Shown here: piece by piece, positions 46,090 through 58,187 of the stretch | Layout: each line of letters starts with the position of its first letter | How positions within the stretch are numbered: position 1 is the stretch's first letter | DNA from: Talinum fruticosum | Taxonomy: Eukaryota > Streptophyta > Magnoliopsida > Caryophyllales > Talinaceae | Reading direction: 5' to 3' | NCBI GenBank assembly: GCA_021018815.1 | Contig: JAITYX010000053.1 | Location: 1,550,001-1,614,000 of the forward strand | DNA: 64,000 nucleotides | Notes under the pieces: generated by a model | Told to the model about the DNA's origin: nothing | Database searches by the model: none | What the model saw: only the letters and a program-made list of their open reading frames with translations | Made by a program: the position numbers and the translations under genes

Positions 46090-47565
46090 TGAAGGTTTGC
46101 TCCTAAAGAGTCTAAGTCACCCTAGAGGGGGTGAATAAGGTGATGAGGAAATTTAAGCAAACTTAGACAATTTATGCTTTGAAAGAGAAAAACAACCGAG
46201 TCCGAGTCTAGATTGCACTCGGAAATTTAGACACTCATAAATAAGTGGAAACCCTCCTAGGGAAACAAAGCACGGACAATGTTAATCTAGGCACCAAGTC
46301 AAATCCAGTATTTTGAATCCTCAAAATACAAAGGATCGACTCTAACGAATTGCTCCCTTAGACAATTCCTTACAATGTTTTCCTAGACTCATAAGTTCCC
46401 TTATCCGATCTAGTACTTCCTAATTGAGATGACCTTTACGAGTTAGGGGCAACCGAGCTAAGTTAACCCTTATAGCTCGAGTCAAGGGACCTTACTCGAA
46501 AGTAAGAAAATTATATAACCGATTACAAGACTTTACAACTCAGCAAATATTAATTACAAGCTGGCAGTTGTAAGTAAAAGATTGAACATGAAAACAATGA
46601 CTTTTGCTCAAGTAATGCGTTTTGTAATAATGTTCAAGCAATGACTCCAGCAATCGTCAAGTCTTCGAAGTGGCTTCTATTTATAGATGACCAAGCGAGT
46701 GGCCGTTGAGCCTTGGTTCTCAACAGAAGTCTTTATCGGCCGTTGTAATGACTCTTCCGAGTTACTCAAAAAAGATCCATTGGGATGTGAACGTTGTGCA
46801 ACGACTCTTGGCTCCAAAAGGTACTCCAATCAACTAATGATGTCCGAAAGCGAGGTGGAAACCACCGATGGGCCTAGCATTGGAGTTTTTCAGTTTTGGA
46901 AACAGACAACCCCGACACGGTGTCCGAGCCCTATTTAGAAGTAGATAAAGCTTGTCCGCTAGTGATTGACGAGTTAGAAGCCGGCTAATTTTGTATTTCA
47001 AAAATGAGATAACCTCGTTTGAATAACCTACAAAAGTAAACCACTTTGGTTCTCAAAGTATAAAATACTTTCGTCCAAAATTAGGTATAGATAAAATACT
47101 TTCAATCTTAGGCCTAGAAGAGTGAAAACTTTTAAGTCTAATATTCAATATACTCAAATTCCATCGAGTCAATCCTAAGGATGATGAAGTTAAAAAGAAT
47201 AGAATCATCGAGTCTAATAACTTGATTTGGACAAATAATTCTCAAAAAAGCAAACCGACTTAGAAAAATGAATTAACACTGTAATTCACTTTGCGTTAAA
47301 ATATGCGATCAAGTACTCGGATTAAAAGTGTTAGAGAAAATATTTGAGGATCCGATAGTTCTAAGTGATGTGTGAGTGAGTCGAAATATCGGTGTAGAAG
47401 ATATACAATAATGTGATTTTTCGATCGGTCGAAACGACTAAAAACTTATACGAGAGTTTCTATAACACTTAGAATGACTTGAAATCAAAACTTATGAGAG
47501 ATAAGATTTATACCTGAATCTTCATGTGGTACTCAAATGACTTAGAGTTAGAATCTAAGTCTTCA
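46090..47565 (-). repeat. M2 5' LTR
   Basis: On the plus strand TGAAGGTTTGCTC...AAGTCTTCA, 1476 bp, with palindrome near 46120 and reversed TATA box TATTTATA at 46678-46685. Confidence 0.88.
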
Positions 47566-48562
47566 TAAAAGACTATCCTCATTAGAGATGAATTTGACTT
47601 TAGCTTAATACAAATAAAACACTCTCATAGGCATAATTTGACTTTGACTAAATGAAAATAAAAGACTCTCCTAATTTAGAGATGAATTTGACTTTGGCGA
47701 AATACAAACAAAGACTTTCCTAATTAAGGATGAATTTGACTTTAGCTAAATGCAAATAAAATATTCTCTAAATTAGAGATGAATTTGAATGATGGAAGAA
47801 AATGCAAGTATGCTAACAAACAATAACCAAAATCTAAAATTTACCGATGACGAAGGAAGCCTAAGGTGGGACCCACCTTGTCGGTCGACGAACCGACGTC
47901 GGCTATGTCCGACTGACTAGTGACTCGTCTAGAAAAAGACCGAGACTAAAGAGGCTTGGACTGACTCATATATGCAACTAATTGATCGACCTAAAAGGGA
48001 AAGGAAAATTTGAATTTTTAGCTAAAAAATGCACAAAAATAGACCGACTCAAGAAGGTTTATTATTATTTTTTATTTTTGCACCCGTGCAAGATTATTTG
48101 GTGAACTTGGCTAAACTACTAAAGAATCAAGGAAGATGATTAAATAACCAAAGCAACCACTTTCGTTTCAAGCATGCAAATGAAAAGGGGAACCACCCAA
48201 ACTACCAAAGTTCTATGGTCAAAAGATGGATAATTCTAGGTCGGATACGTGATGGCTCATAGTTTGAAAATTTTTTCCTCTATGGGATGCATAGAAAAAC
48301 TTGAATAATCAGTGCCTCTCGATCAGGAATCGAGAAAAAGCGTGCTATAAGTGGAAAGTAACCACCTGCCAATATTAAGCCTAGATAGGGCACTAAGGTA
48401 ATGGTTCAACATCTCCGAAAAAGTTTACTTAAGGGTAAAGCCCATAGGTCGAAATTAAAAGCTAAAGTCTTAAGGCTTCTTAAATGAAATATGTCTAATG
48501 CAAAACACAATAAGAAAGTTCCGAATTTTGATTTTCAAGTCTCACCCTCTTAATAAGTGATG
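47566..48562 (-). other. Tat leader, minus strand, with tandem repeat
   Basis: 47570-47790 holds four to five reversed units of the repeat described at 23030-23740 (TTTGACTTTGGCTAAAT... in this orientation). A CACCCGTGCAAG motif near 48080 mirrors 22940. The rest is noncoding, and the gag side was displaced by M2. Confidence 0.7.
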
Positions 48563-48581
48563 TCCCCAGGTGGAGTCACCA
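48563..48581 (-). promoter_or_regulatory. Primer-binding site of minus-strand Tat element
   Basis: TGGTGACTCCACCTGGGGA on the minus strand, one base from the LTR end. It is the Tat/Ogre-type primer site (TGGCGACTCC...TGGGGA). Confidence 0.8.
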
Positions 48582-48582
48582 T

Positions 48583-50326
48583 TGTAGGAACCATGACTCG
48601 TCCCCATGGGAACAAGTTAGACGGAGTTTCCCCACGAAGGTCCGCTCTCTTATTTTTATTAAGATTATTTCAAAAGTTGATTTTTGAAAGTTCATTTGTA
48701 AAGTGGGGTTCACCTCTTATTAAGATTATTTATTTTTAGAATATGATTTTAAAATAGTTTAAGCGAAAGTGTGATTGATGGTTTTATTAACCATTTGATT
48801 TTAGAAATTAATTTTAAAGAAGGTCTCGGGTTGTTATTTTGAAGTTAAAGAAAACAAAAAATTAAAAAATTATTTTTTTCCACAAAGTTTCCAGGCCAAA
48901 AAGTGAAAAAATTGTTTAAACCGAGAGCTATGTCCGATTATTAGCCGACACCGACGAGAGCCAGCATCGACCGATAGGCTGGCGTCGGCTATAGTGCTGT
49001 TATCGAGGAATCGATATCGGTCCTATAGCTGCGATTGTTAAAAAATAACCTAAAGTTTTCCATTTTTACTTGAAATGCCGAGAATTAAATAAGAAGAAAT
49101 AAAATCAAAATAAAAGAGTCATCGGTCAATTTTAGGAAGTAAAAACTAACAAAAAATAAAGAAAGTACTCTTCCAATCTTAGTATGGAAAAACTAAGCTT
49201 GGAACAGGTTTTGAAAGAGACTCCATCGATCCGAAACGAGAGAATCCGAGTGTTCGGGGTGAACGTACAAAATGAAGAGGGATGCTCTCCATTCCGCTCA
49301 TCAATAGACAACCTTTACTAATCAAAATCATGAGTTTAAAAATTATGTTTAACAGATCAAGCAATCAACATGCCATAGGCAGAAAATTAAAGCAGACATA
49401 ACATGATAGGAAAGTAATAAACATGCAAATAATAAAGTAGCAAAGAAAGCGAGTAAAGAAATCGAAAAGAAAGAAAAAGAAAATTAAAAGTTACAGCGGC
49501 CAAGGAGGAATTAAAAGTGATTATGTCGTTAAAACCACAATACGTAAAGCGATAAATAACTGTCTACAAACTCCAAGATGGTGGAATTCCGCGCTCGAGT
49601 TGACCCACCTGCTAGCTTGAATCTTGATTTGACTTTGGCGAGTAACGAGTAAAGATATGGTAAGAAAAAAGGAAAAAGAAGTCCTTTTTGTGAGAGGTTT
49701 AGAAAGAGAGTTTTGGAGTGTTTGTGGAGAGAATAGAATGGAGAGAAGAGAGAGTGAGAGAATTTAAGCTGCTTGGGGATTTTTCGGCTACTCATAGTGC
49801 ATCAAGGTATGTCAAATGAGGGGCGAGAGGCCCTCTATTTATAGAAAAAGCATAGGGTTAGGAAACCCTAAACCTAGCTTCAAAAGTTGTTGATCGAAGA
49901 GACCGAAAATTTCGCAAATGGATAGAGGAGTGCAACTAATGAAACGACATTGTTTGTAGAGTCCTGGAAACACGAGTGTCGGTTTAAACAACGTCGTACA
50001 AATGCCTCGAGTTACATGCCTCGGTTATCCGTTGAGTGTAATGTAAAACTCTGCGTTTCTGCGCAGTTTGGAGTAACACGATGCCGGTTTTGGGAACTTT
50101 GCACTTTTCGAAACTTTCTAGTTTTGGAAAGTTTTTATTTTTAGAAGGTTTTTATTATTAGAAAGTTTTTAGTTTTGGTCCGGGGTTGCTTTTTGTGGCC
50201 TATCGGCTTCCGCCACTCTACTTTAATCCGATCTTGACCTACGCATGAAAGCGAGACTCGGTTTTCATTAGTGGGCCAACAAAAATAAATAAAAGAGATA
50301 AGGATGACACTTTTTAATTGTCTACA
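48583..50326 (-). repeat. Tat-type gypsy 5' LTR, minus strand
   Basis: On the plus strand it starts TGTAGGAACCATG and ends TTGTCTACA, 1744 bp, with proper TG...CA ends and adjacent primer site. A reversed TATA box (CTATTTATAG) lies near 49840. Confidence 0.8.
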
Positions 50327-50749
50327 CTCGGGAAGTTGAACTATTCAAAATGACATCATTCGGAGAGTCCTACGGGCTGTTGCCAAACAAAACAATCTCA
50401 TTTAATTAACTAGGAAAGTATGCGAGGCTTGGACATTGAAAGAAGGACAAAATGTTGTGCTTTGGCAAGTTTGAGGCTCCGGTGTTGGTTCGAATCTCCA
50501 CTGGAGAGTTAGAACCTAGTTTGGGTCACTTAGGGAATTTATTTTTGTACTAGCCCGGCCCAAGGAAAATCACTTTAAGTCTGCTTTTGTGGTGCTGGTT
50601 GGTTTTTTATGAGCTAAGCTGGCTTTCGCCACTCTACTTGAGCCCGATCTCGACCCAAGCTTGCAAACGAGACTGGATATTCATCACCAAGGTAACGTGA
50701 AACAAACAAAATTATAATAGTTTAGGATGACAGTTTTAGGTGTCTACAC
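50327..50749 (-). repeat. Second copy of Tat LTR outer end
   Basis: Ends GGTGTCTACA at 50749 and repeats landmarks of the preceding LTR (CGCCACTCTACTT, CGATCT.GACC, AACAAA..., GGATGACA.TTTTA). It is therefore a second, partial LTR start placed tandemly outside the complete one. Confidence 0.7.
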
Positions 50750-50979
50750 AAAGCCGAAAGGCTTCGATATAACAACCAACAAAGCCATAAAGGCTTTCGA
50801 GTACTAAGCAACACACTCGTCATAAAGGCTTCCGAGTAATAGCCACCAAAATTCAAAAATCTTTTGGATAGTAACAAATATAGAACTAGAAAGATATTCT
50901 CGTAATAACAAACATAGAGCCACAAAGGTTTTTCATTAATAAGCCTCACAAAGCCATAAAGTTTTCGAATAATAATCAA
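50750..50979. repeat. About 35-bp minisatellite, left piece
   Basis: Imperfect units of AACCAACAAAGCCATAAAGG then CTTTCGAGTAATA. Continues at 58188 beyond the Harbinger insertion. Confidence 0.8.
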
Positions 50980-53018
50980 GGGTGTGTTTGTTTGGAAGGA
51001 AAATATTTTCTTGGAAAATTAAGATTCCATTTTACGACGTTTCGTAAAAAAAAAAAATTGGAAATAATTTCGAAGTAAAATATTTTTCCTTAGTTAGGAG
51101 AAAATAATTTCTTAAGTTTTTGGGAGGAAGTTAATTTTCCAAGACTCAATTGTCGCTCAACTCTCATGTGAACCCTAAGGGGCCTTCCTCTCGCTCATCG
51201 CTCCTTCTATCTCCTCTCGAGTCCTCTCACTCATCGCTGTCTTGCTCGATCGTTCGACAATGAAGGCCATCTCGCTTTCTCTCTCCTCTCGCTTGCTCAC
51301 TCGTTCAACAATGGCAAAAAACTAGATCTATGGTCTCACTTTCTCTCTCCTCTAACAGACTTCAAACATCTTCGCCATTCAAGGTATGAAATTTTGTTGA
51401 TTAATGCTTTTTGGTGGTTTCTAGTTTCCGATCTATGGTTTTATTGATTTAATTTTTGTTGATTTATTATGGTTCTTCTTCTTCCTCTGTTAGGATTCTT
51501 CTTCCTTTGTTAACACACAACTACCTGTTGGTGGAAACTGGATCAATCGAGGGAACTCTCGCCATTCTCGACTCCACGACCACTGCTTCTTCTTCTTCCT
51601 TCACTTCCTCTTCCTCTATTAAGGTTCACGTTCTCTTTTGATTGCTAGAATCCTTCTTTTTTTGTGATAAATTTGCTTTCGTTTTGTCTAATATACAAGG
51701 ATTAACTACAAATTCTATAATAGTTTGCTTATTTATTATTTAATTGAGTACGGTACTAGTATTAATTTGGAATTTAGTTGATGCTTGAATCTCATTCATA
51801 GAATTTTATTTTTCCAGCTAAATCATGTTATGAATAATACAAGCCCTAATGACTTGGCAATTATCTATCACCATTAATTTATCAAATGGGGAAGAAAGAG
51901 AATGTTTTGAGTGCTGGTTGTGTAAGTTAATTATCGGTTGACTTCCGGGATAGAAGGTTATTCCGTTCGATAAGGAGAGACTGTAGAAACTTCATTCGAA
52001 CTAGATGAAAAAGAAATGGGGGATAGTTCAATCTTAATTTTGGGTAATGTGGGATTATTTCATACATGGGTAATATTGAGTAAATATCATGGGGCTTAAT
52101 CTATATTTGAAAATTTGATATTGTTTTGAGAAGTGAGAACCCTCTACGTGTTCTGCATATACGAATGGATTGATATAGCTATTTCTCGGCTATTCTGAAC
52201 ATGAAAGCTTATTTCTTGATTTTTCAATTTGTCTTGAAATGTTCAACCTTGTCATATTTTAATTTGGTTTAGGATGATCGACGGCATTGCTTTTGTGTAT
52301 TTTCTAATACCAATTATTGTAAGCAATAATTATTTAGGTGTAATAATTCCTCGGGAGTAACATAGTGGGCATGTTTGGTTTCTAGGAGGAGATAGGTTTA
52401 TGAATTGTTCAGCGTTCTTATTTTATATGTTTGAAATCCATTTTCTAAACACAAAAATTAAGAGATGTATTTGTAGAGGGAGAATGTATTTGTAGTCAAA
52501 GCTAATAGTGGGGAGGATGCTTGCTCAAAATTAAGAGATGAATTGGTGTAGAAAATTGTAGGGGAGTACAGCGAGTGCTACAAAATATTTCACCCTTAAG
52601 ATCAGCATTGGCATTGCTAGAAACTTGTCTATAAGAGCTGGGCTTGGGCGGACATCGGCTTATCGTATTATACATCATTTAAGAGTCTGTTCTTTGCCTC
52701 TACAAGGGGCATTTTTTATTCTTTTTGCAATGATTCAATCATCTTTTCATGGGCATTTCTCCATGTTTTTCATCTCATCCCTCCTCTCTCTATCTCTGTC
52801 CTTAATTATCTATCAATACTAATACAGATCCTGGCATATCATAACTCATAAGTGCCTATTAATGTAGAGTCCTTAATTGGCAAGTTGCGGATTTAGTTAG
52901 GCGATTAGTTATTGTTGTTTGCAGTTTGTATATTGTAGCATACTCTATTTATATTTTGAACCTCTGCTCTCTTTTGTGCAATATGACTGATTCATTTGAC
53001 TTTAATTATATTCTTTAG

Positions 53019-55701
53019 ATGGCGGATGATTTAAAAGAAGAAGAAGTTGTGGTCACCGGTGCTACTATTGCTTCAGTAGGAGGCACATTAGCCTTTCTTA
53101 AAAAGTATAAGAAAAAAATATAGTGATGAATTTCTTCCAATCCCACATCAATCACATGTCAATAGAGATATTGAGAGAGAAAATTATATAAATAGTGTAT
53201 TTTTATGTGGGGATAGACATTGTATTGACCAAATTCGAATGAGCCCTATAGCCTTTTTTACATTGTGTGAAACTCTTCAAAGGAGGGGACTTCTTGTTAA
53301 CACTGTACATATGAGTGTTAGAGAACAAGTTGTGGTGTTTTTACACCTATTAGGTCATAATGTAAGATTTAGGGCAATAGGAGGAATATTCTTCTGTTTT
53401 ATTTGGACCGTTCATATCTATTTTCACGAGGTCCTTAAAGCTATACTTAAGGTTTATCCAGAGTTTGTTAACCTTCCTAGCTCCTCTACCCCTCTCAAAA
53501 TTGCAAACAACTCTAGGTTTTTAAAGGTTTGCTCTTCGAGAGACTAAGTCACCCTAGAGGGGGTGAATAGGATGATGGGGAAATTTAAACAAGTAATGGA
53601 AGAATAAAACTAGAGATGACTTTGTGGAGAGTCCGAGTCTAGATTGGACCCGAAAAGTGCGGACTCAGAAAGTTACGTGGAAACACTCCTGGGGCGAGAA
53701 AACCACGGTCGGTGCTAATCCAAGCACCAAGTCAAATCCACTATTTTGAATCCACAAAATACGAGTAGAAAGACTCAACCAGAATTTCTCCCTTAGACAA
53801 TTCCTTACAAGATTTTCCTAGACTCGGAAATTACCTTATCCGATCTAGTACTTCCTAACCGAGTTGAGTTAACCCTTACAGCTCGGTCAAGAGACCTGAC
53901 TCAGAAAGTAAGAATGAGTGTTTGTAAACCGATTAAAAGACCTTACAACTCATAAAGATATTAAGTACAGAGTTGGAGTTGTAAGTAGAAGATTGAGTAT
54001 GAATACAATGACTTTTGCTTAAGTGCGTGTATTAACGGTTGATTCGAGCAATCTTTAAGTCTTGAGAGTTGGATTCTATTTATAGATGACCATGTAGATT
54101 AGCCGTTGTGACCATCTTCTGACAAAAAGTCCTTTGTGACCCGTTGCAATGGATTTTCTAAGTGACTTAGAAAATATCCGTTGAGATGTGAACGTTGGGC
54201 AACGGCTCTTGACTCCTTTGGAAGTCCCAATCCACTGGTAGGGTCTCGAAAAGTCGGGTGGAAACCACCGTTGAGCTTAGCGTTGCAGATTTCCAGTTTT
54301 GGAAACAGACAACCCCGACACAATGTCCGGGCCTTGGTCGAAGGTGGAAAAAGCCTTATCTGCTCGGTGATTTAACGTTTTGAAGCCGGTTACTTTTGTA
54401 ATTCAAAAATATGATAGCCTCGTTTGAATAACCTACAAAAGTAAATCAATTTGGTTCTCAAAGTATAAAAATACTTTGGTCCATGATTAGACAGATAATA
54501 ATTTTAATTAATATAATTAAGTGCATAATTATCTCGAGTCGAAAGAAATGGAATTTTACGAGTCTAATATCCATGATACTTAAATTCCATCTTAGTCGGT
54601 CTAGAAGCGAAGTAAGTCGGATAAAGAACATCAGAGTGGAAAGACTTGATCTAGACTCCCAACGTTCAAACCAAGCATGCTGACTTAAAAAGATGAATTA
54701 ACACAATAATTCAATCAAACATAGATCATGAAGTCGAAGCGAGTTTATACATAATAGAACAAGTGTTTGAACATGCAATATATCCGAGTGTTGTCCGAGT
54801 GACTCGGAGCTGTGTGTGAAATGATAAACAAGAATATGCTTTCGAGTCAATCGGAATCAAAAGAGAACATATGCGATAATTTCGTAACACTCGAAAAGAT
54901 GCTATATCACTCGGAAAAGCTTATAAAGCGGATAGAATGACTTTTAATCAAAACCTTATAAGAGATGAAGTCCTATACGTGATTCCTTGATGGAACTCAG
55001 AATGATGTATATGACAGTCCGAGTCTTCAATCTCCCCTTTTTGATGAAAGGCATTACATACTTAGACGAAACGTTGTTAGTGACATAGATCTAGGTTGTC
55101 ATCCTTTTTCAAAGGATAAGCCAGAAAAACATGATAGAATTGTGTAGAGTAGATACGAGTGAATGAAACTTATATTCTATCGAGCAAATAAGCTGAGATT
55201 GCATAAAAAGAACTAAAATATCAAAGCTGAAATTTTTGATCTCTTGTAGGGAAATATTTTTGCTAGATTCTGGTTATGCTCTTTGGAAAGGTTTTGTACC
55301 ACCTTATAGGAAAGTTCAATATCACCTGAAAGAGTTTGATGAGAACTCACCTCCAAACAAATGTCAAGGAGTTGCTTAATCTACGTCATTCTTCCTTGAG
55401 GATTAGTATAGAAAGGGCATTCGGTGTCTTGAAAAAGCGCTTTCATGTGCTTGACGTAGAGCCATTTTGGGATTTTAAAACTCAAGTGGATGTTGTTCTT
55501 GTATGTTGTGTGTTACACAACTTTCTTAGAGGTATTGATTCAAATGACTATATTATGAGAGAAGTTGATCGAGAATTTTCAAATTATACACAAAGATCTC
55601 GATTCTCACAAAGAAAAGAGAGGGAAGAAAACCAAGTTTGGAAAATAAAGAGGGATGCTATAGCGAATGCAATGTGGCAAAATTATCAAGAACAAAGATG
55701 A
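53019..55701 (+). pseudogene. Harbinger DDE transposase, interrupted
   Basis: N-terminal piece 53019-53521: the start follows TTCTTTAG, a likely splice acceptor; after a poly-A frame change near 53112 it reads HCIDQIRMSPIAFFTLCETL, SVREQVVVFLHLLGHNVRF and VLKAILKVYPEF, the N-terminal domain of plant Harbinger transposases. C-terminal piece 55230-55701: LLDSGYALWKGFVPPYRKV (second catalytic Asp in DSGY) and HSSLRISIERAFGVLKKRF (catalytic Glu), QVDVVLVCCVLHNFLRG. Between them lies the retroelement fragment, and the first catalytic Asp motif (DGTHI type) is in neither piece, so coding sequence was lost. One frame change also occurs near 55365. Confidence 0.85.
53522..55221 (-). mobile_element. 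Sirevirus 3' LTR plus internal stub in Harbinger gene
   Basis: The LTR occupies 53522-55029 (TAAAGGTTTGCTC...GAGTCTTCA; palindrome near 53550), followed by the reversed polypurine tract CTCCCCTTTTT and about 190 bases of the 3' noncoding region (AAAGGCATTACATAC, ATAAGC.GAAAAACATGATAG). It then stops, so this is a truncated element, not a solo LTR. Confidence 0.85.
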
Positions 55702-55800
55702 AATGTTTCTCATAATAATGTGTACTTGTAAGTTTGATTTTCTTTTTCAAGTGTTACTTTCAATCTTTGCCTTTTGTTGAATTTTGATAAATTGATTTAT

Positions 55801-57412
55801 GCAGTGTGGACAAAGGGAAGAATAAGGAAGTTGATGAGAAAAGAACTCAATTCCGATGGCCAAAGGCAATGTCAAAGGAGTTACTAAAATTTTTGGCTAA
55901 TGAAGTGAAGAAGGGCAATCAACCAAATAATACTTTCAAGTCTATCTCCTTTGCTGCGGCAACATAGTTCATATCAAAGAAGTACAATGTCAAATACTTG
56001 TCCGAGCACGTTGTAAATCATCCGAAAACAGATCAAAGCTACATAGGGAATGATATCAAAGCTTCAAAATAAAAATTCTGGCTTTGGGTGTGATGAAAAT
56101 CTTAAAATGATCCAAGCATCACCTACTGTGTATGATGCATACATTGAGGTATGGTAAAATCCCCTTCCCTTTGTTTTTTGCTTTTAAAATCCATATCAAA
56201 GAAGTACAATTGTTTGCCTTTGGTTTGAAAAGTGCGATCTTTTGCTGGATTGTGGTAGAGTAGATAAGCTGCCGAACTAGTAATATTTTTATGTCTTGGA
56301 TCTTGTCTCCTATCCTCTCAATCATGAATTTCAACAACAAAAACAAGGTTTTGGTTGGTTACTCGTTAGTCTGCAATCTGCACAAGTTTTGCGAAGCATG
56401 AACATGGCTCGAATCCTTTATTGATCCACCACTGCCTTCAAAATGTGTGGGAATTTACTCCCCCTTTATACATTACTGTTAGTCCGCATAGGGGTTCATG
56501 CCTGCATATATCCATATATCCATATGACTAATCTGCACAAGGGTTCATGCCTGCATATATCCATATATCCATATAACTAATCCGCACGAGGATTCATGCT
56601 CGCATATATCCATATGCACCGATCTCGCACAGGGGTTCTTTTTCTTCAAAAATAAAAATTATTTAAACAATTTAATTGAAAACATTGTCCGATTATGGTC
56701 GGATAGCTACTCTGCTCTGCTTGTATATTCATCGAGTTCATTTTTTTACTAGTTTTGGAGAACAACCACTTCCTTGAAAAATAAAAATTACTTATGATAA
56801 GTTGCTGAACATGAATTTTGGTTGGTTACTTGAGTAATTGCTACAAAGAACAAGTTGTGATGTTTTTTTATGTTTCTTTTTCTAATTAGGCAAATCCTGC
56901 TCATGACAAGTGTTTGAATAAAAAAATTGAGATGTATGATGAAATGGCCATCGTTATTGGGAAGGATGTAGGTAGAGGAAGTTGTGCCAAATCATTTAAT
57001 GATGTTAAAGTGGAGTCTTGTGATAATGCGATAAATCTAGAAGAGAAGAGTAACAATGAAAGTGAAACTGTGAAAGCAAATGACAAACAATCAGTTTCTT
57101 TTATTGGTGTACCATCGGGGTCAACAAAAAGTCGAAAGAGAGCTCGTGAGGTTGACCTGGATATACAAGCAATTTTTCCCAGCTTGGTCAAGTTGCTACG
57201 ACTCTTGAAAAATTCTCCAAATCCAAGCTCGATGTTGAGGTACTTTTTGAAGAAGTTATGAAGACTAAAGGTTTTGAAGATGAGTTTTTAGCTTCTACAT
57301 TCGATTATCCGATTGCAAACGAAATTCAAGGCGGAGGCTTTCTTGTGAAAGATGAGAAGTTTCGAAAAATTTGGCTTCAAAACTTCATGAATAAGAACAA
57401 CATGACCCGATA
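55801..57412 (+). pseudogene. Harbinger Myb/SANT-like DNA-binding protein
   Basis: Second Harbinger protein, thought to help transposase bind the ends and enter the nucleus (family knowledge). Exon 1 (55801-56148, after TTTATGCAG) has QFRWPKAMSKELLKFLANEV, QPNNTFKSISFAAA and KYLSEHVVNH, the Myb/SANT-like fold, with a TAG inside it at about 55965 and further breaks. An intron with GT...AG ends is inferred at 56149-56889. Exon 2 reads ANPAHDKCLNKKIEMYDEMA, IVIGKDVGRGSCAKSF, an acidic linker, SRKRAREVDLDIQAIF; after one frame change near 57185 it continues to MKTKGFEDEFLASTFDY and WLQNFMNKNNM, ending at the TAG at 57410-57412. Confidence 0.8.
56470..56645 (+). repeat. Intronic tandem repeat, about 50-60 bp
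   Basis: Three to four units of TCTGCACAAGGGTTCATG then CCTGCATATATCCATATATCC in the inferred intron of the Myb-like gene. Differences between units include CTG to CTCG or CCG. Confidence 0.85.
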
Positions 57413-57697
57413 GTATTGTATTTTTCCTTTCGGACTTTTTAGTTTGTTATGTTTATGTCTTAAGGCTTCACTATTATTGGGTTTGGATATGACTTATGAG
57501 GAAGTTACTAGATTATGTTAACCAATTAGCGTTGGCCTTTTGAATGTTTGTTCGATTAAATTGAGGTCATATTTGTCACTTGCTTTTCCTTTTTATCCGT
57601 TGCATTGTCTTCTCTTTCTTCCTTTACTTCTATTTCACTATATTTTTGGAGAACTTACATCGGTTAATTTGTTAACTTTACCACATTTTTTATTTTG

Positions 57698-58012
57698 TTT
57701 TAGGGTTTAGGGTTAGGGTATGGGGTTTAGGGGTTTAGGGTTAGGGTATCGAATTTAGGGTTTAAAATTTTGGGATTTAGGGTTAGGGTATGGGATATAG
57801 GCTTTAGGGTTAGGGTTAGAGTTTTGGGGGATTTAGGGTTTTGGGTTAGCGCATGGGTTTTAGGGTTTAGGTATTTAGGTATTTAGGGTTTAGGGTTTAG
57901 GGTTAGGATATGGGGTTTAGGGTTTAGAATTTTAGGATTTAGGGTTAAGGTATGGGATATAGCGTTTAGGGTTAGGGTTAGAGTTTTGGGGGATTTAGGG
58001 TTTAGAGTTAGT
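57698..58012 (+). repeat. Interstitial telomere-like repeat
   Basis: About 310 bases of degenerate TTTAGGG/TTAGGG units mixed with GGGTATGGGG and GATATAG variants, between the end of the Myb-like gene and the right terminus of the Harbinger element. Orientation is G-rich on the plus strand. Confidence 0.85.
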
Positions 58013-58187
58013 GTTTATTTTCCTTGAAAAATAAATTATTTTCCTTCCTACCAAACAAAGGAAAATAATTTTGTACCTTTTACCAAATAAAGGAAAATGT
58101 GTGTGGAAAATGATTTTCCTTGGAAATGATTTTCCCATGGAAAATAATTTCTTATGAAAATATTTTCTCCCCAACCAAACACACCCC

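Larger units (their letters stand above)
36921..47565 (-). mobile_element. Sirevirus-type copia element, copy M2
   Basis: Minus strand: 5' LTR (47565-46090), primer site, gag, protease, integrase, RT/RNase H, ORF3, 3' LTR (38295-36921, lacking its first 97 or so bases). On the right it abuts the reversed Tat leader repeat, so it inserted into a Tat element. On the left it abuts another LTR, so no target duplication can be scored. Confidence 0.85.
50980..58187 (+). mobile_element. PIF/Harbinger-type DNA transposon, 7.2 kb
   Basis: Terminal inverted repeat: GGGTGTGTTTGTTTGG on the left, CCAACCAAACACACCCC on the right, followed by AT-rich subterminal sequence with GGAAAATATTTTC in opposite orientations. 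It encodes the two proteins expected of PIF/Harbinger, a DDE transposase and a Myb/SANT-like protein, both on the plus strand. Flanks are the same minisatellite, so it inserted there. The 3-bp TWA duplication typical of the family is not clear (CAA or TCA against CTA or TAC). The transposase gene is interrupted by a Sirevirus fragment. 51000-53018 is noncoding leader/intron-like sequence with no domain seen. Confidence 0.85.

Noticed and set aside
57698..58012. A true chromosome end
   Set aside because: The telomere-like tract is short, degenerate and enclosed by a transposon and minisatellite on both sides.
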